Shown here piece by piece: positions 24,371 to 34,944 of a stretch of 64,000 bases of DNA (its first letter is position 1; every line of letters begins with the position of its first letter). Where the stretch lies: assembly GCA_932521025.1 (NCBI GenBank), contig OW051469.1, positions 2,740,398 to 2,804,397 of the forward strand, written 5' to 3'. The position numbers were made by a program, and so were the translations under genes. The notes beneath the pieces were generated by a model. It saw only the letters and a list, made by a program, of their open reading frames with translations. It was not told the DNA's origin and did no database searches. The stretch comes from Oscheius onirici. Taxonomy: Eukaryota; Nematoda; Chromadorea; Rhabditida; Rhabditidae.

Positions 24371-27300
24371 TCAATACAAGGTGAGGGATATGTGAGCAGG
24401 AATCTTGTGAAGATGTTTGTGGGCTTCGAAAAGAGAAACGAGAGCCTCACAGTACTGGGAATGGAGAGCATCAATTTCTTCTTTGGAAGGGGTCTGGTTT
24501 TTTTGGACTCTGAAAAGAGTACTGTTCTAGAGAGACAGAGAGTCTAAGGGACAGATGGACAGAGAAACAGAAATACCTGATGGGCTTGCCCATGACCGAA
24601 GTGATCGGTTTTCTGAAGGGCAATAGGCCCCTCATTCTATTGACCAGACCAGATCCATGAAAGAGAGGTGGACAGAAGCCTACGATATGTTTAACGTGGT
24701 TCTGAACTGTTCGAAGCACTGATCCGTGTGGATTCGGTTGCTGCTCATAAACGTCATTCTCACCGAAATTGTACATTGGCACGAGATCCGCTCTAAACTT
24801 TACTTTTCTGGTATTTTTGTAGTATTACCCGTGGATGATGGCATAGCGACAAAAACCTCGTCGGTTCAAGATTTTAGCTTTATGACAGCCTGTCCGAGAG
24901 TCGAGCATTTCTGTCACGCCACCGATTACGATGCCGACGGCTCGGCCTAAAGTTTTGAGAGTTTGTAAGGGGAAACTTGAGAAGAGACTTGCCTTTACCG
25001 GGATTTTCAAGAAGATAAGTTAGGGACTCTTTAGAGGACTCGACACCGCCTGAAATGGGCTGATTCTATGGTGAAACTGAGCTACCCGGAGGTTCCGAAA
25101 TCTCGTCTGTTCATTGTTTTCTGAACCCAAGGCAAACTGCGTTAGCGGCAGTTTACTTTCCTTCCACTCACCTTTATTTAAACGGAAACAAAAAAAGAGC
25201 ATAAAGTCTGTTCAAAAAAAGGAACGCAACCGTAACCCATAAATATTTCGTTTCGAGAACCACAAACTCCTGATTTTCACACAGTTCGCCAAAGCCGGCA
25301 CTTTAAAGGTCTGTTCCAGAGAATCGTGGCGGGACCCTTCGTGGCAAATTGCGCGGGAAATAGGATTTCGTAATTGCAATTTGCTATTTTGGGCTGAGCT
25401 CTTCATTGTTCGCTTTCAGCAAAAAAAATAAATTTTTATTCAGAAACAATGAGTGTGACAGATAGCATTTCAAGTTGCGATAATCTGAATTTCGTTACCC
25501 TTACAAAAAGTCGTTCTTACGGCAAAACCAAGCATGGTGGACACAGAAAACATCTTCTCACTAGCAAAAGGTTTCCCCCCTTATTTACAAATTATTACGC
25601 CTTGTAGAGCCAAAAAAAGACCAGACTCATGCAGGATCTCAAGAATTATAGATACAAATACAGTGGCAGAAGAGGTAAAATGCTCATCATCTCGTTTCAT
25701 CCAGTTTATCTCTTGCAGCATCCAGATCCCTTTGTCGATTGTTCATTGGATAGTCCGTTTCCATGTCAAAGACCATTTTTCGACCTCGATATTGACATGG
25801 GCTGCAGTTACACACCTACTTCATGTTCCACATTTACTATATTAATAGACAAATGTGTCATATGTGATGGGAGGGGTAGAGTAAACCATAGAACCTTAAA
25901 AGTAGGGTCAAATGCGAGGTGCTTATCCAGTGTTTCCAGGCAGCAGTTCGTTCGAAAGGTGATGTTCTCTGTTTTAAAGACGAAAATGGAACTGAAATTT
26001 ACACTCATGTTAAGTTCCCGCAAAGACAAATTGCTATTTCCCAAGCTAAAAACAGAACAATAAGGTAGAATGGACTTATTTTGCTGTTTAGAAGAAGGAC
26101 AGATCACTTGTTGACACTGGCTAAATGTTTATCTGCTGAGAAAAACAGTCTTACTGAGACTAAATCAGTTGGAATCCTCATAGCAGCGTTGTTGAAAAAT
26201 AACAAGAGCATTAGTGAGACCGTCGTCAGCGAATTAGGCTTCAATAGTAGTCCAGGTCCTTTGTTTCCTCATTTGTTCCTCTTCTGTTGTTTCCATACTC
26301 TTGCCTTTCGTGGACTTGGTGTTCTTCCAGGTGGTCCCGGTCAGCTTGCAGTTCCTAAGATTTGTCCTCAGTCGTGAAGAAAGTCTGCAAATTCAGCGGA
26401 GAAGAAGTACGGGAAAAATCAACTAACCGCGTGTCCGATACAGGATCTTCCGTCTAGTGTGGAAAAAAATCAGCGAAAAGAACAGAAAAGTAAGAAATAA
26501 ATAAAAATAAAGAGAGAACATTGTTGAAATCGATGGAAAATTCATATTGCCACCAAATTTTATGAGCGCGAAATGAAGATAATTTGAAATTTTGGCTTGA
26601 AAACTTGCAAACCTTGGCGCAACGAGTTCTCTGCAACCAGGCTGTGTTTTTGATCGTGCTCGGTCTCATTTTGACGGCCGCATCGTGTTCTACAATAATG
26701 AATGTTTTCTACAGAAATCACAGAATAAAATGGCTGGGAAAAACGATAATTTTTGTTTTTCACTGCGATTACATGAGCAAAGTTTAAGTGCCATTATCCA
26801 TTATTATAGTTTCGCCTACGCTCTTTCCAATGGAACCACATACAAGAAAAATGAGCGAGTAGTTTTCTCAGGAACGTTGCGCCAAGTTTCCACTGAAAAT
26901 GGCTTGAACGGGTCGAAGTCGATTTGTCCAACGTTTCAAACGCGCGGCGAGCTGTTCAGGATAAACTGCAACAATTCAAAACGATTTCTTGATTTTCTCA
27001 ACGGTGAATGGCCGCGCTTCAGGGGTTTGTGGTTCTCGACCGTAACCCATTTAATTCGCTGCGAGACCGGAATAACAATAGAAAACTTGGCTGAGTATCC
27101 TATGTTTCCATGTTATAAGGGTTTCGGGCGGAAAAAATGGGTTACGGGTCGAGCTCTTTTTTTGAACAAACCATAGCTCCTAGCCAAGGACTAGTAAAAA
27201 GTGAAGCCATCCAGCTTTTTTTATACTCACCCAGTGCCAATCCTATGTCTCTCCTGAATGGGAAGTAAAATTGTCCATTTAGGGTCAAAATGGTCGTCTC

Positions 27301-27808
27301 CAGGCCAGGAAACAACTTGCTAAAGCCTGTTCCGTTCGTAACCATGTGCGTGAAAGCTCCAATTGACAAAACTCCGTGTGGATGGGACCCAATTATGTAA
27401 TTACGGTCCGGATGCAACTCTGCAGTTTTTATGAGCCTGATTGGGAAATAATTGGCAAAATAGCGCCAGATGGCATGATTTTTATACCATTTCTAGGAGA
27501 TTATGGCTAATAATGTCTAAAAATTACTTACCAAGCCACCAAAACTGCCTTTTCGAGGCGCCCGCCAGTTGTAAAAGGTCCAAATCGAGTAAATTGGAAT
27601 TATAGGCCAAAAGCGGGTAAAAATTAGGTAAAATGGAATCTCAAAAGACTATTTTTAGTTCCAGAAACTAGGAAAATACCCAGACTGACAAAATTGGTAG
27701 TAGGAGCCAGATGAAGAGGAAATGAACGACGGCCAGGAGCTGAAGACGACGGCCCCAGTCGATTTTGGGGATTGTATCGGTTAAAAGGGACCATGTTTTT
27801 GAATACAT
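24371..27808 (-). CDS. DGAT2: Diacylglycerol O-acyltransferase 2 family (DGAT2/MOGAT)
   Basis: Minus-strand gene starting at 27808: MYSKTWSLLTDTIPKIDWGR, then a hydrophobic hairpin (LLAVVHFLFIWLLLPILSVW). The next exons carry FTRFWPIIPIYSIWTFYNWR and the family hallmark YIIGSHPHGVLSIGAF (HPHG motif) at 27.38 kb. After a 2.2-kb intron come GVESSKESLTYLLENPG, AVGIVIGGVTEML, ADLVPMYNFGENDVYEQ and the C-terminus HKIPAHISLTLY, stop at 24371. All conserved blocks of the monotopic ER and lipid-droplet enzymes that make triacylglycerol are present and in phase. Intron 25050-27230 holds a 1958-base inverted-repeat element; without it the intron would be about 220 bases. Upstream is a Tc1-type transposase on the other strand. 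Confidence 0.9.
25210..27167. mobile_element. 2-kb inverted-repeat element inside the DGAT2 intron
   Basis: The left end is GTTCAAAAAAAGGAACGC and the right end is the reverse complement type CTTTTTTTGAAC. The inverted repeat continues inward on both sides through TAACCCAT and GAGAACCACAAACYCCTG for about 65 bases. The right arm is interrupted by about 100 extra bases that include a second GACCGTAACCCATTT and a CTTGGCTGAGTATCC motif also found in the 32.2-kb MITE. No clear target duplication was found. The interior holds a spliced-looking reading frame on the plus strand that is not a recognised transposase. Confidence 0.65.
25449..26376 (+). CDS. Unrecognised intron-containing frame carried by the 2-kb element
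   Basis: A plausible start at 25449, just after a TTTTTATTCAG acceptor, gives MSVTDSISSCDNLNFVTLTK, donor at 25571. A second exon (RAKKRPDSCRISRIIDTN) ends at a GTAAAA donor, and a third starts HPDPFVDCSLDSPFPCQRPF and runs to KCVICDGRGRVNHRTLKVG. Beyond about 25.9 kb two frames compete: one continues directly, the other gives SKGDVLCFKDENGTEIYTHV and fits coding sequence better. A later stretch (26.09-26.37 kb) reads DHLLTLAKCLSAEKNSLTET. It is rich in Cys and basic residues, with CVIC-type pairs that might bind metal. I do not recognise the family. It could be a captured host exon set or the element's own protein. Confidence 0.35.
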
Positions 27809-27951
27809 AGCTCAAAACAAGATCTGTGGGGAAAAAGCAGAAGGGAAAGTGAGAAGCGGGTCAATTAGGCTGTACAATCAGACCATATCTCGGGATATTG
27901 GCGGTCAAGGCCTCTATAAACTGGCAGTATCTGGTTTGAGACGCGGTTTAG

Positions 27952-28815
27952 GAATATTTAGACGAAAAATGGCTTCCAGAACATTGTTCACGAGCTGCGG
28001 CACAGCCATACATCGATCTGGGTATCAAGCTCGGTCCAGATCCATCGTCGAACAGAGGCAAAAGGGCTATCGTCATTGGAGCCATAACAGAGACCGGAAT
28101 GCTCCCCTCTTCATTCAAGGTGTTTCTCGATGGCGGAAGACTGGAAAGTGGCGACTATCATGACTCGATGAATGCTGCGAAGTTCGAGGCCTGGCTGGAG
28201 GAAATTCTTCCTGTTCTGAAGGATCAAGCTAAAGATCGCAAGCCTGTCCTAGTCCTGGACAATGCTCCATACCACAACGAGTATGACAACTGGCTCCCAT
28301 CTACTGCCTCGAAGAAGAAGAAGGAAATCCAGGACTATCTCAATCAAGAAGGTTTCGCTTTCCCACAGACTGCTCTGAAGCCTCAGCTTCTCAGTATCCT
28401 AAAAGACTTCTATGTCAGTAAGGGAGGAAAAGAAGCTTTGAGAACTTATCGAGTTGAACAGATGGCTGAGGATTACGGCGTTACAATTCTTCGTCTTCCA
28501 CCGTACCACTGCATGCTAAACCCAATTGAGCATTTCTGGGCTTACTTGAAGGGAAAGTTGCGCTCCAACACGTCAGGAATAGAGAAGCTGGAAGAACTGC
28601 GTGACACAGCTGTCGAAATCATCAGCAAGATGCCCGCCGATCAGAGACGCAACTTCTTCAATAACGCAGAGCGAATGGAGGACGATTTCATAAGCAAGGA
28701 AGGACTCTCCTTCGCGCCAGTCCTAGATGATGACGAAGATGCTCCTTTCGCCGATTTTGACAAAAACTACGACTCCGATGAGGAGAATTATTCATACCCG
28801 GGAATTATCCGATAA
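27952..28815 (+). CDS. Tc1/IS630-type transposase, DDE catalytic part
   Basis: An uninterrupted 288-codon frame after a GGTTTAG acceptor. The first catalytic Asp is in EYLDEKWLPEHC, the second in VLVLDNAPYHNE, and the Glu in LPPYHCMLNPIEHFWAYLKG, the classic Tc1/mariner end of the DDE_3 domain. The spacing between second Asp and Glu is about 90 residues because of an insert (STASKKKKEIQDYL to EDYGVTILRL), much longer than the usual 34-41. The C-terminus is acidic and ends SYPGIIR. No helix-turn-helix was found between here and the DGAT2 start, so the N-terminal DNA-binding part is missing or in an exon I did not see. It may be 5'-truncated. Confidence 0.8.
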   Translation, partial: EYLDEKWLPEHCSRAAAQPYIDLGIKLGPDPSSNRGKRAIVIGAITETGMLPSSFKVFLDGGRLESGDYHDSMNAAKFEAWLEEILPVLKDQAKDRKPVLVLDNAPYHNEYDNWLPSTASKKKKEIQDYLNQEGFAFPQTALKPQLLSILKDFYVSKGGKEALRTYRVEQMAEDYGVTILRLPPYHCMLNPIEHFWAYLKGKLRSNTSGIEKLEELRDTAVEIISKMPADQRRNFFNNAERMEDDFISKEGLSFAPVLDDDEDAPFADFDKNYDSDEENYSYPGIIR

Positions 28816-29215
28816 AAATGAAGAAAAACCAACTTGCAATATATTTCGGCTTTTAACCGTCTTCGCTTGTCCGAACGCCTTCTATCGGTGATCTTCTTGT
28901 TGTCCTCAGTCTACCGGTTGAAAGAATCTATAATTATCAGCAAAAAAATTCAAAAAAGTTAAAAAAAAAAACATAAAAATGCTGCTAAAAAGCACCGAAT
29001 CCGGCTGCAATGGTTTAAAGGACTGCCCCCCGTGGTTCCCGTCACGAATTTCACAGCGGAAACGCTTTTTCCGCTGAGGTGCTGAACAAACTATACGCAG
29101 AACCAAAATTTAGCATGCACCATATGTGATATTTTTTGGTGAAGGGAAGAAATAAAGGATTGAACGAATGCATTGAAATTCAGAAGTAAACAAGGTAACA
29201 ATGTGAGAAACGGCA
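28816..29215. other. Intergenic, transposase to BTB pseudogene
   Basis: 400 bases without a gene. AT-rich with A-runs near 28960. The right end (GTAAACAAGGTAACAATG...) resembles the sequence just downstream of other BTB copies (15.53, 30.77 and, inverted, 41.38 kb), so it is 3' flank inherited with the BTB family. Confidence 0.45.
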
Positions 29216-30015
29216 TTAGGTGAACTTATTGTTCATGGATAGCAGCTGCTTTTGTTCTTCCAGGAAGGGAGAATTGTCGAAAAGCACACAATTCCTGGAT
29301 ACAGCATTGTGCCATACTTCACAATTGGATTTGGTGAAGCTAGGCTAAAAAACTTGGATTTAAGGCAAATTCTAAAAATACTTACGAATTTGTCGAGAAT
29401 AGACATTTTCTTCTCAAAGGATAACATGAGCAGATTGAGACAGAAGAAACACTCGCGTCTAGTACAGATAGTTTTGAGAATCACATCCTGAAGGCTTTTC
29501 AAAACCAGCTCAGTGACATTGAAGCGATCAGCTGCGACCAATAGCTCGTTGACGAAATTCCAGAACTCGAATAAATTGTCTTTGGTGAAATTTGAATGCT
29601 TACTTGGATAGGAATCTTCCACGGAAGAAATATCTCTTCCTTTCCAATGATAGAACGATGTGTAATCGCCGACTTCGTGCACAGCAGTTACAAACTTCAG
29701 CGCTCCACATTCCGACATTCTGCCGTAGTAAAGAATCTCCACAATCTTGTTGAATGTGTCTACAGAAATGTCTTTGATTTCAACGCGATCTTCCTTAACC
29801 TAAACTGTCACTTCTTTATAAACGACACGAACACAAACCTCCTTGAATTCGCCCAACAACATAGCCCTGAAGACGTCGGAATGAGCGGCCAAGACCATTT
29901 TGTGAACGAAAAAATCTTGATCTTCGACGAAGAGGGTAACATCGGAGATGGACTCGTCTCCAAAATTGATGGGAGCGAGCTTTTCCTTGGTCTATTCGAC
30001 GGGAGTATCGGACAT
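29216..30015 (-). pseudogene. BTB-domain pseudogene
   Basis: Same four-exon layout as the intact BTB genes: start at 30015 (MSDTPVE), BTB core SISDVTLFVEDQDFFVHKMV, a second exon with FNKIVEILYYGRMSECGAL, a third with [19 protein letters not shown], and a last exon with EVWHNAVSRN ending at 29216. Two defects are visible. Codon 8 is TAG where the 39.7-kb copy has GCA. The intron before the FW motif ends TTATTCGAG directly on TTCTGG, so the usual AG-TTC-TGG junction is out of frame by two bases. It is therefore probably not functional, although the rest of the frame is well preserved, pointing to recent decay. Confidence 0.75.
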
Positions 30016-30324
30016 TTTGACTGAAAAACACGTGATTTTCGTGGAAATTGGGAAAGAAGACCAATAAAAATAAACAATCATCTGCTCTCAGAGCAGCTAA
30101 CTTGACGTAACAGCTTATGCAAAATCGACCATTTCGGGGCGAAAGTAACGTTCAAGCCAGTAGTTACGTCAAATTGGATCGCCAGTGATCTGGGCACAAA
30201 GCAGTAAGAAAAAGTGAAAAATAGCCGACGAGCTTTTAACGTACTAGAACAAATTGAAGAAAGTAAGAACCGGAATGAATCTATTTTAAAAAGCGCTACC
30301 GTCTGTGTGTGTGTGTGAAGCTGA

Positions 30325-30413
30325 GATTTGTAGCTCATGTATTGCAAGCGTTTAGTGCGCCGCGCGCGCGACACGGATTCGATCCCCGCCGGGGACCAAT
30401 TTTTTTTGCATTG
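30325..30413 (+). repeat. tRNA-like element (possible SINE head), copy a
   Basis: Contains TGTAGCTCATGTATTGCAAG, resembling a Pol III A box, and 40 bases later GGATTCGATCCCCGCC, a good B box/T-arm, followed by a run of eight T. The middle is a GCGC repeat that does not form a standard anticodon arm. A tRNA-derived repeat is more likely than a working tRNA. Confidence 0.4.
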
Positions 30414-30796
30414 TATTTGTGAGTTCCAAATAATGATAGCAAGTGCGTGCATGTGTGTTTTTTTCTTCTTTTTCATATTTTGCACTTTTGGGACTATTGC
30501 GAACCGCAGGCGAGGTGTAGGTCAACGGGTCAAGTGCGAAGGATTTTTTCGGTACTGTTACGAGCCAAAAGCAAGATCTAAGTAGATCCAGAGAGAGTGT
30601 GCCGAGAAATTAGAAACAAGGTAGGACAGAGGAACAGAAGGACAGAAACATAATTGACCTGGAGAGGGATCAGATAGCAAACTGTTAGCTCTGTTTTGAA
30701 AAGGGCAAAACTAAGTCGCTTAGCCCCGGAGGGGCGTAGCACAACTTGTTTATTGTAAATTTAGAAGTAAACAAAGTAACAATATGACAAACGGTA
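30414..30796. other. Intergenic stretch
   Basis: No gene seen. Contains a small GC hairpin GCCCCGGAGGGGC at 30723-30735 and, at its right end, the BTB-family 3' flank (GTAAACAAAGTAACAATATG). Confidence 0.4.
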
Positions 30797-30905
30797 TTAG
30801 GGGAACTTTTCAAACAATTTCAGGATATCTTCCTGCTCCATCGTGAATGGCTGCAGTTCGTGAGAGACAGCGGAATGCCATACAAAAGAATTGGTTTTTG
30901 TGAAG
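30797..30905 (-). pseudogene. Orphan last exon of a BTB gene
   Basis: Minus-strand reading TKTNSFVWHSAVSHELQPF...DILKLFEKFP and stop at 30797 corresponds to the last exon of the BTB genes (compare TKSNCEVWHNAVSRN in the 29.2-kb copy). The other exons are absent: moving upstream on the minus strand the homology ends within a few tens of bases. A truncated duplicate. Confidence 0.65.
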
Positions 30906-31029
30906 CTGGGATAAAAACGACTTTACGACAAAAAAAATTATAGAAATCAGGGTGAAATAAGCAATCTTTTATAACTGAGAGACTTTGACGAAGCTCTAAT
31001 CCCGCAGGCTCTTATCCGTGAAAATTTTG

Positions 31030-31265
31030 AGTAACTTTTAAATTTGAAAAGCTTGTGTACTTCTGAAAAACATATATTTCAAAGTTTTGGAAAACTTTAA
31101 TAAAAAGTTGCCTCGCTTTAACAAGTTAAAAATCCTTGTTAGACTTGGGTTTGTTTCAGTTCTGGGTCGTCTGAGGTTGTCAGCAGGTAGCAAAGTCAAG
31201 GTAAGGTTACATGGTAGATTCTACTGCAGAAGAATTTTAGATGGATCCTTTCCAGCTGGGAGACC
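31030..31265. repeat. Dispersed repeat, inverted partner of 21090-21340
   Basis: Reverse-complement match to the stretch in the PLB-like intron. It ends just before the first ATG of the duplicated gene copy A, so it may supply that gene's upstream sequence, including a TTTCCAG acceptor at 31250-31256. Confidence 0.6.
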
Positions 31266-31271
31266 GTCAGT

Positions 31272-32079
31272 ATGCAGGGAATCGAGCAGCAGGAGAATGA
31301 GAAGAGGAAACGCGACGAGATGCGCCGTGAGTTCGCCAGAAGAATCCAGGATCTGGAAGGTCAACTGCAGAATGGAAGCGAGGTTTCGCTCGAGGTCCCT
31401 GCCAAATACTACGTGGGAGACACGCAAACCGTCAACCTGCGCTTTCGCAACCCCGGACATGGCCCAGTCACTGTACAAGACAGTATGAGACTGCTGAACA
31501 AGCTGTCGCTGAGGGCCGGACAGATCGGAAGCTTGGTCATGGGAGGAGAGAAGACAGCTCTTCTGGCTGATTCCGTAAGTGTTTTTCTTTTGTTCCTATA
31601 ATTTTGGCCTAGTAACGAAAAATGACTAACATAGCCGAATTTGCTTCGGTCTGCCTGAAGTACCAGAAAAGTACTGATTTTTTAGATGGGATTGCTGAAG
31701 TTGGAAGCAGTAGACGGTCGCCTACACGAAGATCAAAGTCGTGTCGATGTGCAACGTCATCAGCGTCAAAACTCAGTAGGAAGTTGGCGGAAACGTCAGC
31801 GTTTGGCTGCGTCTGCGCAGTGCTGGACCGGATCACGTCGTCCTGCGAAACGCCTACAACATCTTTCCGGACCCGAGTGGAAGAACGGTCGAGGACAAAG
31901 ATGGCTGGCTTCTGATCAAGATCGATATCATCTGCGTCGAGACCGAGGCTAAGTTCGATGTCTGCTGGTCCGACGCCCTCGAAAACGAGTCCTCGGTAAC
32001 TGTCAAATTCCCGGCCATGAAAATCGCCAGTGACACGTTCAGTGATACGATCTCAGGAGGAACAATAAACTATCGCTAA
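31272..32079 (+). pseudogene. Unrecognised domain gene, copy A (probably broken)
   Basis: Exon 1 from 31272 reads a charged, coiled-coil-like start (MQGIEQQENEKRKRDEMRRE) and then a beta-rich part with PAKYYVGDTQTVNLRFRNP. That segment faintly resembles the C-terminal beta domains of transglutaminases, a weak impression only. After a good intron (donor 31576, acceptor before ATGGGATTGCTG) the frame reads LLKLEAVDG, then needs a +1 shift to read VAYTKIKVVSMCNVISV, then meets TAG, then continues GPDHVVLRNAYNIFPDPSG to a stop at 32079. The tail matches copy B at 36.5 kb (GPEQVTLTNCFNSYPDICG). A 24-base GT...AG stretch spans the TAG and would keep the frame, but it is too short for a normal intron. 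Confidence 0.5.
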
Positions 32080-32162
32080 ATTTTTGTTCTCTCTTGTGCA
32101 TGTTCAAAAATTATTTTATCATTGTGCGTGTTATTTCATAGATGGCAAAGTATCGAATTGTG

Positions 32163-32344
32163 GGGGCTGTCTCGCAGCGAAAATGTTCGATTTGAAAAAG
32201 GTTACTTTGCAAAAATCTTGGCTGAGTATCCAACGTTTGCGTGTTGTAGCCAAATTGGTATAACGTATAAACGTTAGATACTCAGCCATGACTTTTGCAA
32301 AGTGATTATTTTCAAATCGAACATTTTCGCTGCGAGACAGCCCC
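32163..32344. mobile_element. 182-bp fold-back MITE with 8-bp target duplication (hAT-like)
   Basis: Ends GGGGCTGTCTCGCAGCG and CGCTGCGAGACAGCCCC; the inverted arms run nearly the whole length through AAAATGTTCGATTTGAAAA and TGGCTGAGTATC. Both sides carry GAATTGTG (32155-32162 and 32345-32352), an 8-bp target duplication. The paralogous locus B has GAAGTGTG once at the matching point, i.e. the empty site. An 8-bp duplication suggests hAT-type mobilisation, which is inference. Confidence 0.8.
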
Positions 32345-32529
32345 GAATTGTGCAAAGCGCAGAAATTTGGACAAAAAAGAAAGGTCCAAAAAATATGGCT
32401 GAAACAAAGGAGCAGACCGAAAAGAAGGAAAATTTTCAAATGTGTGGAGATTTTAGAGCCATAACCCCCTATGCTTCCTCTTATGTTGCCCCTGTTCGCC
32501 CCAAAAGAACGCTGTGCCCAAAAATACAA

Positions 32530-32595
32530 GCCTGATGACATCGGAAATGATTCTTCGCCAAATTTGAAGGGAGCAGGTCTTTTCTTGGAGGCCTG
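32530..32595 (-). pseudogene. BTB gene fragment
   Basis: Minus-strand ASKKRPAPFKFGEES matches the N-terminus of the 39.7-kb BTB copy (ATKEKPAPLKFGDES). The next bases (ATTTCCGATGTCA) match SISDVT in nucleotide sequence but out of frame, and similarity then stops. Only about 65 bases remain. Confidence 0.6.
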
Positions 32596-32649
32596 ATCAG
32601 CAGGCAAAAGCTGTTCAAATTTTTCAAGAAGTTGGAACATATTACTGCC

Positions 32650-33035
32650 GATGTTTTATTACTCCCTATGTCGTAGGGAGTCTTGTTCTGGTAGATGCGA
32701 GTCCAGTCGTACGACTTGTCCTTGAAGACTGGATCGACGTGGAAACTGATCATCTCGATCTTGGTCTCACTGGGGGTCTTCGGTTGAGGGAAACGGGACT
32801 GTGACCTTGACAGTACAATAGCTTGGATGCTTTTTGGAAAGACTCTTCTGAGAGTAGCTCGTCTTCTTTCCAAGAGAACAGACTTTCGACTGATTCCTCT
32901 TCGGCTGGCCTCTTTCATCGGCAAGAAATGGAAAAAGAAAGGGAGGTGAAAGGTGGAAGGTGGAGAAATAACAAAACCATTGAATTTGAATTGAACTTCA
33001 AAACCCCAAGCCGCGCATTGCACGCCAAATACAAA
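32650..33035 (-). other. Possible third, decayed copy of the duplicated gene
   Basis: Minus-strand readings include CTVKVTVPFPSTED and, in another frame, SFHVDPVFKDKSYDWTRIYQ. The first resembles the strand before the stop in copy A (SSVTVKFPAM). The frames do not join. Recorded as a weak possible relative; it may be unrelated. Confidence 0.25.
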
Positions 33036-33067
33036 GTTTTTTTTTTTTTTTTTGGGGGGGGGGGGGG
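33036..33067 (+). repeat. Homopolymer junction, T-run followed by G-run
   Basis: About 17 T followed by about 15 G with no interruption. Such runs are prone to length error in assemblies; no function is proposed. Confidence 0.8.
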
Positions 33068-33902
33068 CAAAATCTTGGGCTATTTTGGAAGAAGTTTAGG
33101 ACGGCAGTCCAGTTCAGGACCGTTTCCTGCTGTTTTTTTCACATTTGGTAGCAAAGGGAACTAGTTGCTATCTGATACAAGGAGTAGACTGAAAATCTGA
33201 AGAAAAACAACTGGATTCTCTAGCAATGGTGTTCTAATACGGTGTTCTCTAACTTTTATCCCTAACTCGACGTACTCTTCCTGAGTTTCTTCTTCACTCT
33301 TTCGCCGTTTCTGGAGCAGACGATAAAAGAGTGACCCTATGAGAAAAGACGAGGATTTGACTTTTGTAAGAGATATTGTTCCCTTTTTGTCCAGTTGCGT
33401 AGTTAACATAAAATATTGTTCTCTTTTTGTCCGGTTGAATTCAGTAAAAAAAGGGGTAAAGACAAATCCCTCACTTCTCACTTTTCTCGTCTCACTTTTT
33501 TTTTTTTTCAAAGTCTCACTTTTACCGGGCCGTATCGCACCAACACCAGAAAGACTGGATCAAGGCCAGACCAGGACCTGCTTGAATGAGTGTGATGCTT
33601 GAATAGGATACCAGCCGGCTTCGCCGCTTGTCGGCGGCTTTTCTACTTGTGTTTTCTTCTTAACTTCTGATCCCTTCCCCAGTCAACCGATCTCTTCTGA
33701 TCCTTTCCCCAGTCAATCGATTTTTTCTGATCCTGTGATGTCTTCTTCCTACCCTAATCAATTGGACCTTTTTCATTCTTCCCCAGGGTTTTCATCCCCT
33801 CCTAAAGAACCGATACGAATTCTCCTATTTTCTGGCCATACGATTCCTCCCTGATCTTATACAGATCAACCGGTCCCTTTTAATCCCCTGCCGATTTCCC
33901 TG

Positions 33903-33972
33903 ACTCTATTGAGGAATCGAACCCGGGTCGTCTGGGTAACAAAACTCAGCCAGACACCATAGCATTTTAATA
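33903..33972 (-). repeat. tRNA-like element, copy b
   Basis: On the minus strand CCCGGGTTCGATTCCTC is an excellent T-arm/B box. Upstream bases (TAAAATGCTATGGTGTCTGG) recall a D-arm edge, but the anticodon region does not fold normally. Likely tRNA-derived. Confidence 0.35.
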
Positions 33973-34339
33973 TCTAAACTATTATAGGATATCTTACAAT
34001 CAAGCTTTTACGAGTGTTGTTCTTAGTTACGACATATGTCCCCACCTTTCGAGACCTATCTCATCAGAAAGAGGTTTTACCTAGCAATTTGGAAAACCTA
34101 CATAGACCCAGTGCCACTTTACAGTACGAGAAGTTAATGGATCTGGCAAAACAGAAAACTACTATGCTCCCTTGTACCTAAAAGTAGCGCGTTTTGCCTT
34201 ATCAACATGGCTTGACTAAAAATAACAACTTTTGCTCTTTCGCAAAATAGCGGGAAAATGCCTATTGCGATCAGAAAAAGATTCCAGGGCGGGTTTACAG
34301 TCATTTTCTACTCAAAAAACTTTAGCAAAAAGGTTTGCA

Positions 34340-34405
34340 GCAGAGCGGGACCGAACCCGGGTCGTGTGGGTGGAGTGGCGACCCTTAGCAATACACTAAC
34401 TTTCG
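34340..34405 (-). repeat. tRNA-like element, copy c
   Basis: Minus-strand ACGACCCGGGTTCGGTCCCGCT gives a T-arm/B box, preceded by GTTAGTGTATTGCTAAGG. The ACGACCCGGGTTCG core is shared exactly with copy b at 33.9 kb, which suggests one repeat family. Confidence 0.35.
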
Positions 34406-34944
34406 TCGAATTTTTTCGTCCGAAAAGTCCGAAAATGCAGGGGGTGAGAGGTATGATCCGGGCCTCAAATCAAAAATCGAAAAGACCCCTCCTGTAGAGT
34501 CGGAAAAGTTACATCGATAGCCAAATTTTCAGACCGATTGGGTGAAAAATGAGAGCGCAAATCGCGAACAAAGGACGCCGGACGTTTTGGAATCACAACT
34601 TTTTTGTTCTTTGACCAAATTTCTTGAAAATAAGTTTCTAGAGGTAACTTTTTACGCTGAATCCGATAGAATTAGTCCCGAAACCTGAAAATGCTGTTGA
34701 CGCGCGCTACGCGCGATTTTAGCTTAAAAGCGTTTCGCACTAATGGAAGGCAAAGCCAAATCGGCACCGCGCTCCGCGCGGGGTGCGATAGGAACATAGA
34801 AACAGAGTTTACAGTGATACAGACAGAGTTACCCGTTTTCCAGGGCGATTTCGTCTCCTTCGAGGTTCTTGACGAGGACGGCTACATGAGCCATTCGAAC
34901 ATGAGGATCGTCAGCATGCGCAGCTGTATCAAGTTCAAGAGGCG

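Larger units (their letters stand above)
33068..34843. other. Gene-poor stretch before copy B
   Basis: About 1.8 kb with no convincing gene. Holds two minus-strand tRNA-like elements (33903-33972 and 34340-34405), T/C-rich near-repeats of CTTCTGATCCYTTCCCCAGTCAA around 33660-33735, and GC hairpins at 34701-34715 and 34767-34781. Confidence 0.45.

Noticed and set aside
33903-34405. Genuine tRNA genes
   Set aside because: Only the T-arm is good; acceptor and anticodon arms do not pair, so I list them as tRNA-like repeats.
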